Assembly: GCF_003814745.1 (NCBI RefSeq)
Contig: NZ_RKRD01000001.1
Coordinates: 310,001-374,000, forward strand
Reading direction: 5' to 3'
Origin: Hydrogenoanaerobacterium saccharovorans
GTDB taxonomy: Bacteria; Bacillota; Clostridia; Oscillospirales; Ruminococcaceae
Length of the DNA stretch: 64,000 bases
In this document: positions 17,631 through 25,464 of the stretch, in pieces
Layout: each line of letters starts with the position of its first letter
How positions within the stretch are numbered: position 1 is the stretch's first letter
Program-made: the position numbers and the translations under genes
The notes under the pieces: model-generated
Databases searched by the model: none
The model's input: only the letters and a program-made list of their open reading frames with translations
Told to the model about the DNA's origin: nothing

Positions 17631-17789
17631 ATGAACAGCAACACACAGACAGTAGGCGAGGGGATCGGATTTGAGAGAATCCGCAGAATTACAGGTTATT
17701 TGGTTGGTACGGTAGACCGTTTTAATAATGCAAAACGTGCAGAAGAGCACGACCGTGTAAAGCATGGGTTAGAGCCCGAAAAGATTTAG
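17631..17789 (+). CDS. Separate glycyl-radical domain of NrdD (52 residues)
   Basis: A 52-residue ORF whose centre (FERIRRITGYLVGTVDRF) is the glycyl-radical segment that normally ends NrdD, with the radical glycine in ITGY. GAGGAGGAC lies 7 bp before the ATG, an excellent ribosome-binding site. It is in the same frame as nrdD, whose TAA stop at 17613 is followed by five sense codons and then this ATG. The radical domain is therefore either made as a separate chain that docks into NrdD or appears on full-length protein by stop-codon readthrough. NrdG, encoded next, would place the radical on its glycine. A terminator lies 22 bp downstream. Confidence 0.88.
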   Translation: MNSNTQTVGEGIGFERIRRITGYLVGTVDRFNNAKRAEEHDRVKHGLEPEKI

Positions 17790-17810
17790 TTTTGCCCAAA
17801 ATGCTGCTCT

Positions 17811-17838
17811 AAGGACGGATTGTTTATCCGTCCTTTTT
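17811..17838 (+). terminator. Terminator between the radical-domain gene and nrdG
   Basis: AAGGACGGAT pairs with ATCCGTCCTT around TGTTT, followed by a T run. It ends 19 bp before the nrdG start, so nrdG is expected to be made at a lower level than the reductase, from readthrough. Confidence 0.8.
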
Positions 17839-17857
17839 CATGGAAAAGAGGAATTGG

Positions 17858-18367
17858 ATGGATACAACGATAAGAATAGCAGGCATTGTGCGGGAATCCA
17901 TTGTAGATGGACCGGGAATACGGTTGGTTGTTTTTACACAAGGCTGTCCGCACCACTGTGAGGGCTGCCATAACCCACAATCGCACGATTTTGAGGCGGG
18001 CTACGACTGTGAGCTGGGCAAAATTACAGCACAACTGGATAAAAACCCGCTGCTTTCTGGGGTTACATTTTCAGGCGGGGAACCCTTTTGCCAGCCGCAG
18101 GCACTGCATGAGTTGGCGCTGGAAGTTAAAAAACGTGGGCTGAGTTTGATGACTTACTCCGGTTATACCTACGAGCAGCTTGTTGCTATGGCTAAAACCA
18201 ACGCTGCCGTGGGGCAGCTGCTTGACGATACCGATATTTTGGTTGATGGACGCTTTGTGCTTGCAGAACGCGACCTTACACTGACATTTCGCGGCAGCCG
18301 TAACCAGCGTATTATTGATATGGCAAAAACCAATACGTCAAAACAAGTGGTAACAATGCAGTTTTAA
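17858..18367 (+). CDS. nrdG: Anaerobic ribonucleotide reductase activating enzyme (radical SAM)
   Basis: 169 residues from the ATG at 17858, with AAGAGG upstream; an ATG 18 bp earlier sits inside the terminator. Radical SAM enzyme that forms the glycyl radical on NrdD. The cluster motif CPHHCEGC fits CxxxCxxC, preceded by VDGPGIRLVVFTQG. The SAM-binding segment FSGGEPFCQP is present. It is in the same direction as nrdD and the radical-domain ORF, separated by a terminator. Confidence 0.95.
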   Translation: MDTTIRIAGIVRESIVDGPGIRLVVFTQGCPHHCEGCHNPQSHDFEAGYDCELGKITAQLDKNPLLSGVTFSGGEPFCQPQALHELALEVKKRGLSLMTYSGYTYEQLVAMAKTNAAVGQLLDDTDILVDGRFVLAERDLTLTFRGSRNQRIIDMAKTNTSKQVVTMQF

Positions 18368-18371
18368 ATGG

Positions 18372-18406
18372 AAAAGCGCACCCATCAAAAGATGGGTGCG
18401 CTTTTT
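18372..18406. terminator. Bidirectional terminator between nrdG and the purine permease
   Basis: AAAAGCGCACCCATC pairs exactly with GATGGGTGCGCTTTT around AAAA. It lies between convergent genes. Confidence 0.9.
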
Positions 18407-18419
18407 GCTCTAGTTGTAA

Positions 18420-19856
18420 TTATACAGCAAGGAAGAATTTTAAAATAAAGAAGAACGAAAGCAACCAGGTAATCCAAGAAGTTTCTTTCACTTTGCCGCT
18501 CAGCAACTTAATTACGCAGTGCGAAATCAAACCAAAGCCGATACCGTTTGCAATGGAGTAGGTCAGCGGCATCATAGCTACGGTTAAGAAACCGGGGATT
18601 GCTTCAGAAATATCATCAAAATCCATATTCTTTAGCCCGCTTATCATCAATGCTCCTACAAAAATCAGTGCAGGTGCGGTGGCAACGCCGGGGATAAGAC
18701 CTACAAACGGGGCAGCAACCAATGCAAGTAAGAAGCAGCCTGCAGTTGTTGCAGAGGTAAGCCCTGTTCTGCCGCCTTCTGCAATGCCCGATGTAGATTC
18801 AACAAAAGTAGTTACGGTTGAGGTACCAAGCAGTGCGCCGGATGCTGTTGCGATGGCATCGGAGAGCAGAGCCTGTTTCATACGGGGCATGTTTCCCTTT
18901 TCATCCAATAAACCTGCCTGGCCGGCTGTGCCAAGCAATGTTCCGATGGTGTCAAACATATCTACCATCGAGAACGATAAGATAAGTACCAGTACAGTTG
19001 TTATGGTAGAAAGCAGGTTTTGTCCTGCAAACAAAGTACCAAAATCAAGTTTTAAGAAAGAAACATCCATAAAATCTTTTGCTTGTGCTGCAAAGTTAAT
19101 CGAGAATGATTCGGGCATAGTTGCTACCCCAAAAGGGAAGTAGGCAAGAACGCCTGTAATGATGATACCAATGAGGATAGACCCTTTTACCTTGAGTTTA
19201 TAAAGTGCAGCAATGATAAACACACCGAGAATGGCAAGGATTGCGCCCATGACGGTGGAGTGCATCTCAGGGTCGCCCAATGCTGAAAAATTGATCAGTC
19301 CAACCTGTACAGCAGGGTCGGGTACGACGATGTGAGCACTTTGGAACCCCAGATACGCGAGGAACAAACCAATACCGCCGCTGATGGCAATTTTGACATT
19401 TTGAGGAATAGCTCTTACAATTGCCTCACGTGCACCAATAATGGTTATAAATATAAACAGCAAACCAGACATAAATACGAGTGCCAGTGCGCACTGGTAT
19501 TGCCCTATGACGTCGAGCTCTTTACCTGTAACTTTAATCATAGCGGGCATAACGGTAAACGCGAAAAATGCGTTAAGCCCCATACCGGATGCTTGTGCAA
19601 ATGGTATTTTAGCAAGAAAAGCCATTAAAATTGTACCGATGAAAGCGGAAATACATGTAGCAAAGAAGACGCCGTTAAAAATTTGGCTATTGCCCATGGA
19701 CAGCATGTTGGGGTTAACGAAGATAATATACGCCATGGTAAAGAAAGTAGTTAAGCCCGCTACAATCTCTGTTTTAACAGTGGTTCCGTGCTCTTTGAGC
19801 TGAAAATAATGTTCCAAGCCGCCTCGCTCCTTAACGTTCAAATTTTTTCCTGACAT
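18420..19856 (-). CDS. NCS2-family purine permease (AzgA/PbuG type)
   Basis: 478 residues from the ATG at 19856 behind GGGAGGG; an ATG 7 codons earlier is less likely. Proton-coupled uptake of guanine, hypoxanthine or adenine is the known role of this branch. About 12-14 membrane helices are visible. Family motifs: GLTTFFTMAYIIFVNPNML near the N-terminus, QASGMGLNAFFAF, and the substrate-site region containing ESTSGIAEGGRTGLT. It is monocistronic, with a promoter at 19966-19995. I looked for a purine riboswitch upstream and found none. Confidence 0.92.
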   Translation of the reverse strand: MSGKNLNVKERGGLEHYFQLKEHGTTVKTEIVAGLTTFFTMAYIIFVNPNMLSMGNSQIFNGVFFATCISAFIGTILMAFLAKIPFAQASGMGLNAFFAFTVMPAMIKVTGKELDVIGQYQCALALVFMSGLLFIFITIIGAREAIVRAIPQNVKIAISGGIGLFLAYLGFQSAHIVVPDPAVQVGLINFSALGDPEMHSTVMGAILAILGVFIIAALYKLKVKGSILIGIIITGVLAYFPFGVATMPESFSINFAAQAKDFMDVSFLKLDFGTLFAGQNLLSTITTVLVLILSFSMVDMFDTIGTLLGTAGQAGLLDEKGNMPRMKQALLSDAIATASGALLGTSTVTTFVESTSGIAEGGRTGLTSATTAGCFLLALVAAPFVGLIPGVATAPALIFVGALMISGLKNMDFDDISEAIPGFLTVAMMPLTYSIANGIGFGLISHCVIKLLSGKVKETSWITWLLSFFFILKFFLAV

Positions 19857-19965
19857 TACAGTACCCTCCCGTTTCATGTTTATTCTGGAATTGCAGCGAA
19901 AATAAATCCGTACAATCCAATAGACAGGTCATAAGTATTACTATTAACAGATTGTGTACAATTAA

Positions 19966-19995
19966 ATATTAGCATAAAACACTATAAATTTGCAA
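19966..19995 (-). promoter_or_regulatory. Promoter of the purine permease gene
   Basis: On the minus strand: TTGCAA, an 18-bp spacer and TAATAT. The -10 ends 110 bp before the start codon. Confidence 0.5.
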
Positions 19996-20075
19996 CACTT
20001 TTTAAATAAAAATGTAAAAAGTGACTAATTGCACAATCGGGAGTTTGGGATATTAGTACTTGTTACAAAGTAACA

Positions 20076-20113
20076 CAAAAATACCCCCCGAATTAAATTC
20101 GATCGGGGGGTAT
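20076..20113 (-). terminator. Terminator of pckG
   Basis: ATACCCCCCGA pairs exactly with TCGGGGGGTAT (11 bp), followed by TTTTGTG on the minus strand. Confidence 0.85.
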
Positions 20114-20133
20114 TGCAGTAAATTACATAAAAA

Positions 20134-21909
20134 CTATTTATTAAGGTTTGCTTCCAGAGTAGCAAGCTCTTTTTCAAGTGGTTTCGGCAATTTGTCGCCG
20201 AATTTTGCGTAGAACTCATGGATGCCTTTTGCTTCTTCTTTCCAGAGGTCAATGTCAACATTCAACAAATCTTTAACCGTATCAAGGTCAATATCCAAGC
20301 CTTTAATGTTGATATCTTCCGGTTTGGGCTCGTAACCGATTGGTGTTTCAACTGCGTTGGCTTTACCGTTGCAGCGGTCAACAATCCACATCAGAACTCT
20401 CATGTTATCGCCAAAGCCCGGCCAAATGAAGTGCCCCTCATCGTCGGTTCTGAACCAGTTAACATTAAAGATTTTAGGAGCCTTGTCGCCGAGTTTTTCG
20501 CCCATTTCCAGCCAATGTGCAAAGTAGTCGCCCATATGGTAACCGCAGAACGGCAGCATAGCCATTGGGTCGCGGCGAACAACACCAACTGCACCGGTTG
20601 CAGCAGCAGTTGTTTCAGAAGCCATAGTGGAACCTACGAACACACCATGCTCCCAGCTGCGGGACTGGTAAACCAGCGGAGCTGTTTTAGCGCGGCGGCC
20701 ACCGAAGATCATTGCAGAGATTGGCACACCCTCGGGGTTGTCAAATTCTTTGCTGATGCAAGGGCAGTTTTTTGCAGGAGCAGTAAAACGAGAGTTGGGA
20801 TGAGCACCTTTTTCGGTAGAGGTTTTGCCGTTCCAAGGTTTGCCCAACCAGTCGATTGCATTCTCCGGCGGATTCTTATCAAGACCCTCCCACCAAACAG
20901 TGTTGTCTTCCAGGTTGTGAGCGACGTTGGTGAAAATGGTGTTTTTCTTAGTGGATTCCAGTGCGTTGTGGTTGGACTTTGTATTGGTGCCCGGTGCAAC
21001 ACCGAAGAAACCATTCTCGGGGTTGATAGCGTAAAGTCTACCGTCTTTACCGGGTTTCAGCCATGCGATGTCATCGCCCACTGTCCAAACTTTGTAGCCT
21101 TGTTTCTCATAGATCTCGGGAGGAATGAGCATAGCAAGGTTGGTTTTACCGCAAGCAGATGGGAATGCAGCAGTAATATAAGTAACCTCGCCCTGAGGAT
21201 TTTCAATGCCGAGAATAAGCATATGCTCAGCCATCCAGCCCTCGTTTTTGCCCTGATAAGAAGCAATACGCAGTGCAAAGCATTTTTTGCCGAGCAAAAC
21301 GTTGCCGCCGTAAGCCGAGTTGATAGACCAAATGGTGTTATCCTCTGGGAAGTGAACAATATAACGGTTCTCAGGGTCGACATTTGCTTTGGAGTGCAGT
21401 CCGCGAACGAAATCGTTGGAGGTCTCACCAAGATTTTCGAAAGCAGCCTTGCCCATACGGGTCATAATATCCATGTTCAAAACAACATAGATAGAGTCGG
21501 TGAGCTCTACGCCTACTTTCGCAAGGGCTGAGCCGATAGGACCCATGGAGTAAGGGATAACGTACATTGTACGGCCTTTCATAACGCCATCATACATTGG
21601 GGTTAGTTTTGCGTACATTTCTTTGGGGTCGCACCAGTTGTTGGTTGGGCCTGCATCTTCTTCTTTTCTTGAGCAGATAAAAGTGCGGGATTCTACACGG
21701 GCAACGTCGTTCTGCAATGTTCTGTGCAGCAAACAGCCTGGGAGCTTTTCTTGGTTGAGCTCTTCCATTTCGCCGGTAGCAATAGCCTCTTTTCTTAAAG
21801 AAGCAAGCTGTTCTTCGCTGCCGTCAATCCAGACGACTTGGTCAGGTTTGCACAGGGCGACCATGTCGTCTACCCAAGTGAGCACATTTTTGTTTTTGGT
21901 TAGTGCCAT
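20134..21909 (-). CDS. pckG: Phosphoenolpyruvate carboxykinase (GTP)
   Basis: 591 residues. It interconverts oxaloacetate plus GTP with PEP, CO2 and GDP. In fermenting anaerobes it often runs towards oxaloacetate. Nucleotide-binding motif FPSACGKTNLAML with the hyper-reactive cysteine of the GTP class; metal and substrate motifs in VGDDIAWL and FGGRRAKTAPLVYQ. Length is normal. Monocistronic: promoter at 21966-21994, AAGGAG before the ATG, own terminator. The leader holds a 14-bp perfect palindrome (21928-21941). A long open frame on the opposite strand over this gene is a codon-bias shadow. Confidence 0.96.
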   Translation of the reverse strand: MALTKNKNVLTWVDDMVALCKPDQVVWIDGSEEQLASLRKEAIATGEMEELNQEKLPGCLLHRTLQNDVARVESRTFICSRKEEDAGPTNNWCDPKEMYAKLTPMYDGVMKGRTMYVIPYSMGPIGSALAKVGVELTDSIYVVLNMDIMTRMGKAAFENLGETSNDFVRGLHSKANVDPENRYIVHFPEDNTIWSINSAYGGNVLLGKKCFALRIASYQGKNEGWMAEHMLILGIENPQGEVTYITAAFPSACGKTNLAMLIPPEIYEKQGYKVWTVGDDIAWLKPGKDGRLYAINPENGFFGVAPGTNTKSNHNALESTKKNTIFTNVAHNLEDNTVWWEGLDKNPPENAIDWLGKPWNGKTSTEKGAHPNSRFTAPAKNCPCISKEFDNPEGVPISAMIFGGRRAKTAPLVYQSRSWEHGVFVGSTMASETTAAATGAVGVVRRDPMAMLPFCGYHMGDYFAHWLEMGEKLGDKAPKIFNVNWFRTDDEGHFIWPGFGDNMRVLMWIVDRCNGKANAVETPIGYEPKPEDINIKGLDIDLDTVKDLLNVDIDLWKEEAKGIHEFYAKFGDKLPKPLEKELATLEANLNK

Positions 21910-21927
21910 AATTTTATCTCCTTTCAG

Positions 21928-21941
21928 CCGACTTAAGTCGG
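21928..21941 (-). promoter_or_regulatory. Perfect palindrome in the pckG leader
   Basis: CCGACTTAAGTCGG lies about 18 bases after the predicted transcript start and directly before the ribosome-binding site. As DNA it could be a repressor operator. As RNA it could form a 5'-end hairpin that affects stability. Confidence 0.5.
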
Positions 21942-21965
21942 TTAAACCAAATTTTCCACAAATAC

Positions 21966-21994
21966 ATTATACCTTTTAAAAATACAAATTTCAA
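21966..21994 (-). promoter_or_regulatory. Sigma-A promoter of pckG
   Basis: On the minus strand: TTGAAA, 17-bp spacer, TATAAT. Confidence 0.65.
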
Positions 21995-22048
21995 TTGGAA
22001 AAAGCCAAAAGTTCACATTTTGTTAAAAAAGTAACAAAAAATTTTCAA

Positions 22049-22237
22049 TTAAAATGGTAAATCATCCTCATCATTTTCAAGATCATCCCAATCCGGCTCA
22101 TTGGGCGGGGTGATGTAGTGGTTGCCGTTGTGGTTACCGCAGTAAACACCTTTTTTTGCAGGAGCTAACAGAAAACCGATAATAATACCAAGAAACAGAA
22201 ACATTGCAGATAAAACACAGACAAAGTTTTTACTCAT
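22049..22237 (-). CDS. Small membrane-anchored protein of unknown function
   Basis: 62 residues from the ATG at 22237, which has GGGAGGAC 5 bp upstream; an in-frame ATG five codons earlier lacks one. One N-terminal helix (about 5-25, VLSAMFLFLGIIIGFLL) is followed by a short Lys/Gly/Asn stretch and an acidic tail (DWDDLENDEDDLPF). The topology could be a signal anchor with the acidic tail outside. It lies 44 bp after tsaD on the same strand, so it is probably in that operon. No family recognised. Confidence 0.7.
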   Translation of the reverse strand: MSKNFVCVLSAMFLFLGIIIGFLLAPAKKGVYCGNHNGNHYITPPNEPDWDDLENDEDDLPF

Positions 22238-22280
22238 AAGATGTCCTCCCAATGAAATGAAATTTTAGTGCTGCTATAGT

Positions 22281-23318
22281 TTAATCAACTTTTTTGTGTA
22301 AGCACGGTGCTGCATCACCAATGGGTACAGAAGCACAACCGTTTAAAGATAAATCGGCAACATTACCGCAGAGGTACTCGTAATACGCCTGAGCACCAAT
22401 CATTGCCGCATTATCACCGCATAATGACAGAGCAGGGAGATACAGCCGATAGCCGTGGCTTTTGCATGCGGCTTGCAGTGATGCACGCAAACCGCTGTTT
22501 GCCGATACACCGCCTGCAACTACTATATTTTTGTAGCCGGAATGCTCTGCCGCGAGCATCAGCTTGTCCGTAAGAATTTTGCATACAGTATGCTGAAATG
22601 ATGCCGCAAGGTCATTGTTATCGATAGTCTCGCCCTTTTGGGTTGTATTATGCACGAGGTTAATCACAGCGGTTTTCAGCCCCGAAAAGCTGAAATCGTA
22701 TGGGCTGCCGTCCACATGCGGGATGGGAAGCTTGTATGCTTTGGGGTTGCCCAGCTGTGCGGCTTTGTCAATATAAATGCCGCCGGGGTAGCAAAAGCCC
22801 ATAGAACGGGCAGCTTTGTCAAATGCCTCGCCTGCCGCATCATCGCGTGTTTTGCCAATGGTTTTAAATTCGGTATAATCTTTTACCTCAATGATATGGC
22901 TATGCCCCCCCGATACGACAAGGCAAAGAAAAGGCGGTTTTAAATCGGGATGAGTAATATAATTTGCCGCAATGTGCCCGCGGATATGATGTACGGGAAT
23001 AAGAGGTTTGCCGCTTGCAAGTGACAGACCTTTTGCAAAATTCACCCCAACCAAAAGCGCGCCAATCAGCCCCGGTGCGTAAGTAACTGCAATAGCGTCT
23101 ACTTCGCTGAGGGACATGTTGGCGTCGGCTAATACTTTTTCGGTGATTTCCACTATATTTTCAGCATGTCGGCGCGAGGCAATTTCGGGCACAACACCGC
23201 CGTATTTTTGGTGCTCAGCCACCTGAGAATTGATTACAGAGGCGAGCACCTCGCGTCCATCCTCGACTATGGCGGTTGCTGTTTCGTCGCAGGAGGATTC
23301 GATTGCTAATATTTTCAA
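22281..23318 (-). CDS. tsaD: tRNA N6-adenosine threonylcarbamoyltransferase
   Basis: 345 residues. It transfers the threonylcarbamoyl group to A37 of ANN-decoding tRNAs. Seen: an N-terminal ILAIESSCDETATAIV, the metal-binding HHIRGHI (two histidines), CLVVSGGHSHI and the phosphate loop VVAGGVSANSGLR. Length is normal. The partners TsaB and TsaE, often beside it, are not in the window. rimI is 16 bp upstream in the same operon, a common arrangement. Confidence 0.96.
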   Translation of the reverse strand: MKILAIESSCDETATAIVEDGREVLASVINSQVAEHQKYGGVVPEIASRRHAENIVEITEKVLADANMSLSEVDAIAVTYAPGLIGALLVGVNFAKGLSLASGKPLIPVHHIRGHIAANYITHPDLKPPFLCLVVSGGHSHIIEVKDYTEFKTIGKTRDDAAGEAFDKAARSMGFCYPGGIYIDKAAQLGNPKAYKLPIPHVDGSPYDFSFSGLKTAVINLVHNTTQKGETIDNNDLAASFQHTVCKILTDKLMLAAEHSGYKNIVVAGGVSANSGLRASLQAACKSHGYRLYLPALSLCGDNAAMIGAQAYYEYLCGNVADLSLNGCASVPIGDAAPCLHKKVD

Positions 23319-23334
23319 ACTGATACTTCCTATT

Positions 23335-23793
23335 CTATTTGAATGTACGTGTCATAATGAGGGCATCTTCAACCGGATTGACGTAAAACTGCTTGCGTTC
23401 GCCTGCAACCTCAAATTCAAAGCTTTCGTACAGGTGACGTGCTGCTTCGTTGGATTTACGCACCTCTAGGGTGATAAAGCTGAGTTCTTGCTCTCTTGCA
23501 TGCTGCATTAATTCTTCAAGCAAGGCATGTGCAACACCGTGCCGGCGGTATTTTGGTGTTACGGCAAGGTTTGCCATATAACCCTCGTCAATCACTTGAG
23601 TCATACCTACATAACCTGCAAGGTTGCCCTCGTATTCTGCTACAAGAAAAACAGCAAGCGGGTTGCTCAGCTCTGCCGCAAGCGATTCATAACTCCAAGG
23701 TGTACTGAAACACTCGGTTTCAATCTCTGCAAGGCGTTCTATGTGCTCTGGTTTCATCGATGTAATGGTAATACTTCGCCCTTCTATGTCCAC
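23335..23793 (-). CDS. rimI: Ribosomal protein S18 N-terminal acetyltransferase-like protein
   Basis: 152 residues from a GTG at 23793 behind AAAAGGAGA. GNAT fold with the acetyl-CoA loop (VTPKYRRHGVAHALL, about 75-90) and a C-terminal NEAARHLYESFEFE. The association with tsaD is conserved and supports RimI identity, although in Firmicutes the true substrate is rarely proven. Confidence 0.9.
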   Translation of the reverse strand: MDIEGRSITITSMKPEHIERLAEIETECFSTPWSYESLAAELSNPLAVFLVAEYEGNLAGYVGMTQVIDEGYMANLAVTPKYRRHGVAHALLEELMQHAREQELSFITLEVRKSNEAARHLYESFEFEVAGERKQFYVNPVEDALIMTRTFK

Positions 23794-23962
23794 TGATCTA
23801 TCTCCTTTTTTATACGATTGCTTAAAAAATGGTGTTAAGTGTGTTCGCTAAAATAACGCGTTTGCACAGATGCCCTGATGGGCATGCAACATAGAAATGG
23901 AGTCTGCACAAAAACGTATTCAAAAATTACTATATTATAAAATTGTGTTTAATGCAAGTAAA

Positions 23963-24652
23963 TCATCCTGTTATAATCGGAATAAATTCGGTAAGGTTGT
24001 GGATTTCATTGTCGCAAAGTTCTTGACTAGAGCAAGGTTTATACTTAGGGTTATACCAGCAAGTTTTTATACCCGCATTTTTCCCTCCTTGCATATCCGA
24101 AGTGAGCGAATCGCCCAATAAAATAGCACGGCTGCGGTCGGTGATATCCAACTTTTCAAACAATGCATCAAAAAATTCGCCCCGCGGTTTGTGATACCCC
24201 AGTTCTTCTGAAATAAAGATGTCTGCTATGTAACTGCAGATGTCGGAATATGCCAGGCGTTTGCGCTGTGTTGTACCAATGCCGTTGGTTGCAATGTAAA
24301 GTTTGCAGCCTTTTTCATACAGTGTTTTGCAAAGTTCTGCTGCTCCGTAAAAGGTAAAATAGCCGTCGCTTAAAGCGTTTAAAAAATGGTGATTGAAATC
24401 TTGGCAATCTACCATGTACCCTAGTTGTTCAAATAGTTGGCGAAAACGGTCGACTTTTAAGTCGTTCTGCGTAGTTTCGCCTCTCTCCAGTGCTTCCCAA
24501 AGGCTTTGGTTGATTTTGCGGTAAAGCAATCGGTGATCTTCACTGTAAGGCAAGAGGAATTCTTGCATCGCGCGGCGAAAGGCGAACTCTTCTGCTTTTT
24601 CAAAATCAAAAAGAGTGTCATCCGCGTCCATTAAAATAATGTCGTAATTTAT
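23963..24652 (-). CDS. YjjG-like HAD phosphatase (start codon unclear)
   Basis: About 230 residues. HAD superfamily; YjjG members dephosphorylate nucleotides and other small phosphates. Motif I is DADDTLFDF, motif II is IATNG, then a lysine in GYHKPRGEFFD, and motif IV is ILLGDSLTSDM. The family start is usually M-x-YDIILxDADDTL. Here NYDIILMDADDTL has no ATG, GTG or TTG at that place: the codons are ATT, ATA, AAT, directly after GAGGAG. The next ATG lies inside motif I and would delete its strand. I give the ATA at 24652 as the nominal start. A non-ATG start, a start far upstream overlapping the previous gene, or a sequence error are all possible. Confidence 0.75.
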   Translation of the reverse strand: MNYDIILMDADDTLFDFEKAEEFAFRRAMQEFLLPYSEDHRLLYRKINQSLWEALERGETTQNDLKVDRFRQLFEQLGYMVDCQDFNHHFLNALSDGYFTFYGAAELCKTLYEKGCKLYIATNGIGTTQRKRLAYSDICSYIADIFISEELGYHKPRGEFFDALFEKLDITDRSRAILLGDSLTSDMQGGKNAGIKTCWYNPKYKPCSSQELCDNEIHNLTEFIPIITG

Positions 24653-24668
24653 AATCTCCTCAGTTGTG

Positions 24669-25007
24669 TTATTTAATGAGATAGCGTGAAAGAGCGTTGT
24701 AAGGCATTTCAGAAAAGCTGTCTGCGGCACCCCAGTCAAAACGAAAAAGACAATCTCCTCCGCCTCCGCCAACCGAATGAACATGGGTAACCCCATCGAT
24801 GTTATGGATGGTAACAGTGAGTGTTACGCGGTTGCCTGCACGAAAAAAGAGTTTTTCAAAAACAGCTACAATCACCTCAGCATCGTTGGCACACGAAATT
24901 GTGTAGTAGTCAATCAGTTCACCGGTAAAGCTTTTTCGTCCAATTGTATCAATCAGTTCGCTTATTGCCATTTGGGGAGAAATTGAAATTTGAAAATCTT
25001 GTGCCAT
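24669..25007 (-). CDS. Conserved hypothetical protein (possibly DUF6054-like)
   Basis: 112 residues starting MAQDFQISISPQMAI, with AAGGATGG upstream. Predicted as mixed alpha/beta with no signal peptide or membrane helix. A glycine run (GGGGGD, about 76-81) precedes CLFRFDWGAADSF. Size and pattern recall the DUF6054 family, but from memory only. It sits between the glyoxalase-like gene and the HAD phosphatase in one minus-strand run, and its stop is 16 bp from the HAD reading frame. Function unknown. Confidence 0.7.
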   Translation of the reverse strand: MAQDFQISISPQMAISELIDTIGRKSFTGELIDYYTISCANDAEVIVAVFEKLFFRAGNRVTLTVTIHNIDGVTHVHSVGGGGGDCLFRFDWGAADSFSEMPYNALSRYLIK

Positions 25008-25036
25008 CGTGGTGCACCATCCTTTTTTATAAATTG

Positions 25037-25417
25037 CTATTCATGCAGTTCTAGCGGCAAACCATCGGGGTCGCGGAAGAAAGTCATTTTTTTGCCTGTA
25101 AATTCGTCAATGCGCACAGGCTCGGTTTCAATGCCTTTTTCATTCAGCTCTAAGATTACGTCCTCAATGCAATCCACCGCAAACGCCAAATGCCTTAACC
25201 CACATGCCTCCGGTTGGGTGACACGGGCAGGGCTGTTTGGTATGCAGAATATCTCAAGCTCGCTGTCTCCGAATTTTAAATCCAGCTTATAATCGCTACG
25301 GTGCTTGCGGTAATTTTCGCGCAAGATTTTAAACCCAAGCAAATCAACATAAAAATGCTTCGATTTTTCATAGTCCGATACGATGATGGCAACGTGATGA
25401 AGTGCCCTAAGATTCAT
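25037..25417 (-). CDS. VOC-family protein, glyoxalase I-like (YaeR type)
   Basis: 126 residues, one complete vicinal-oxygen-chelate domain. Likely metal ligands: the histidine in ALHHVAIIV, the glutamate in SELEIFC, the histidine in GLRHLAFAV and the glutamate near the end in PLELHE. The family is linked to detoxification of methylglyoxal-type compounds, but YaeR-like members are mostly untested. It lies between polA and the hypothetical gene on the minus strand. Confidence 0.85.
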   Translation of the reverse strand: MNLRALHHVAIIVSDYEKSKHFYVDLLGFKILRENYRKHRSDYKLDLKFGDSELEIFCIPNSPARVTQPEACGLRHLAFAVDCIEDVILELNEKGIETEPVRIDEFTGKKMTFFRDPDGLPLELHE

Positions 25418-25464
25418 GCAGTACCTCTTTCTAGTTCACTTTTTTGTGATGTTTCGGGTAGTTG

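Noticed and set aside
17613..17633. Selenocysteine or pyrrolysine recoding at the nrdD stop
   Set aside because: The stop is TAA, not TGA or TAG, and the ATG after it has an excellent ribosome-binding site, so separate translation is simpler.
19857..20075. Purine riboswitch before the purine permease
   Set aside because: The conserved core of the purine aptamer is not present on the minus strand here; only a promoter and an A/T-rich hairpin were found.
20218..21531. Long plus-strand open frame (437 codons) across pckG
   Set aside because: It mirrors the strongly biased pckG codons, has no ribosome-binding site and no recognisable domain.
23870..23885. ATGCCC/GGGCAT hairpin between rimI and the HAD gene as a terminator
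   Set aside because: The stem is only 6 bp and has no T run on either strand.
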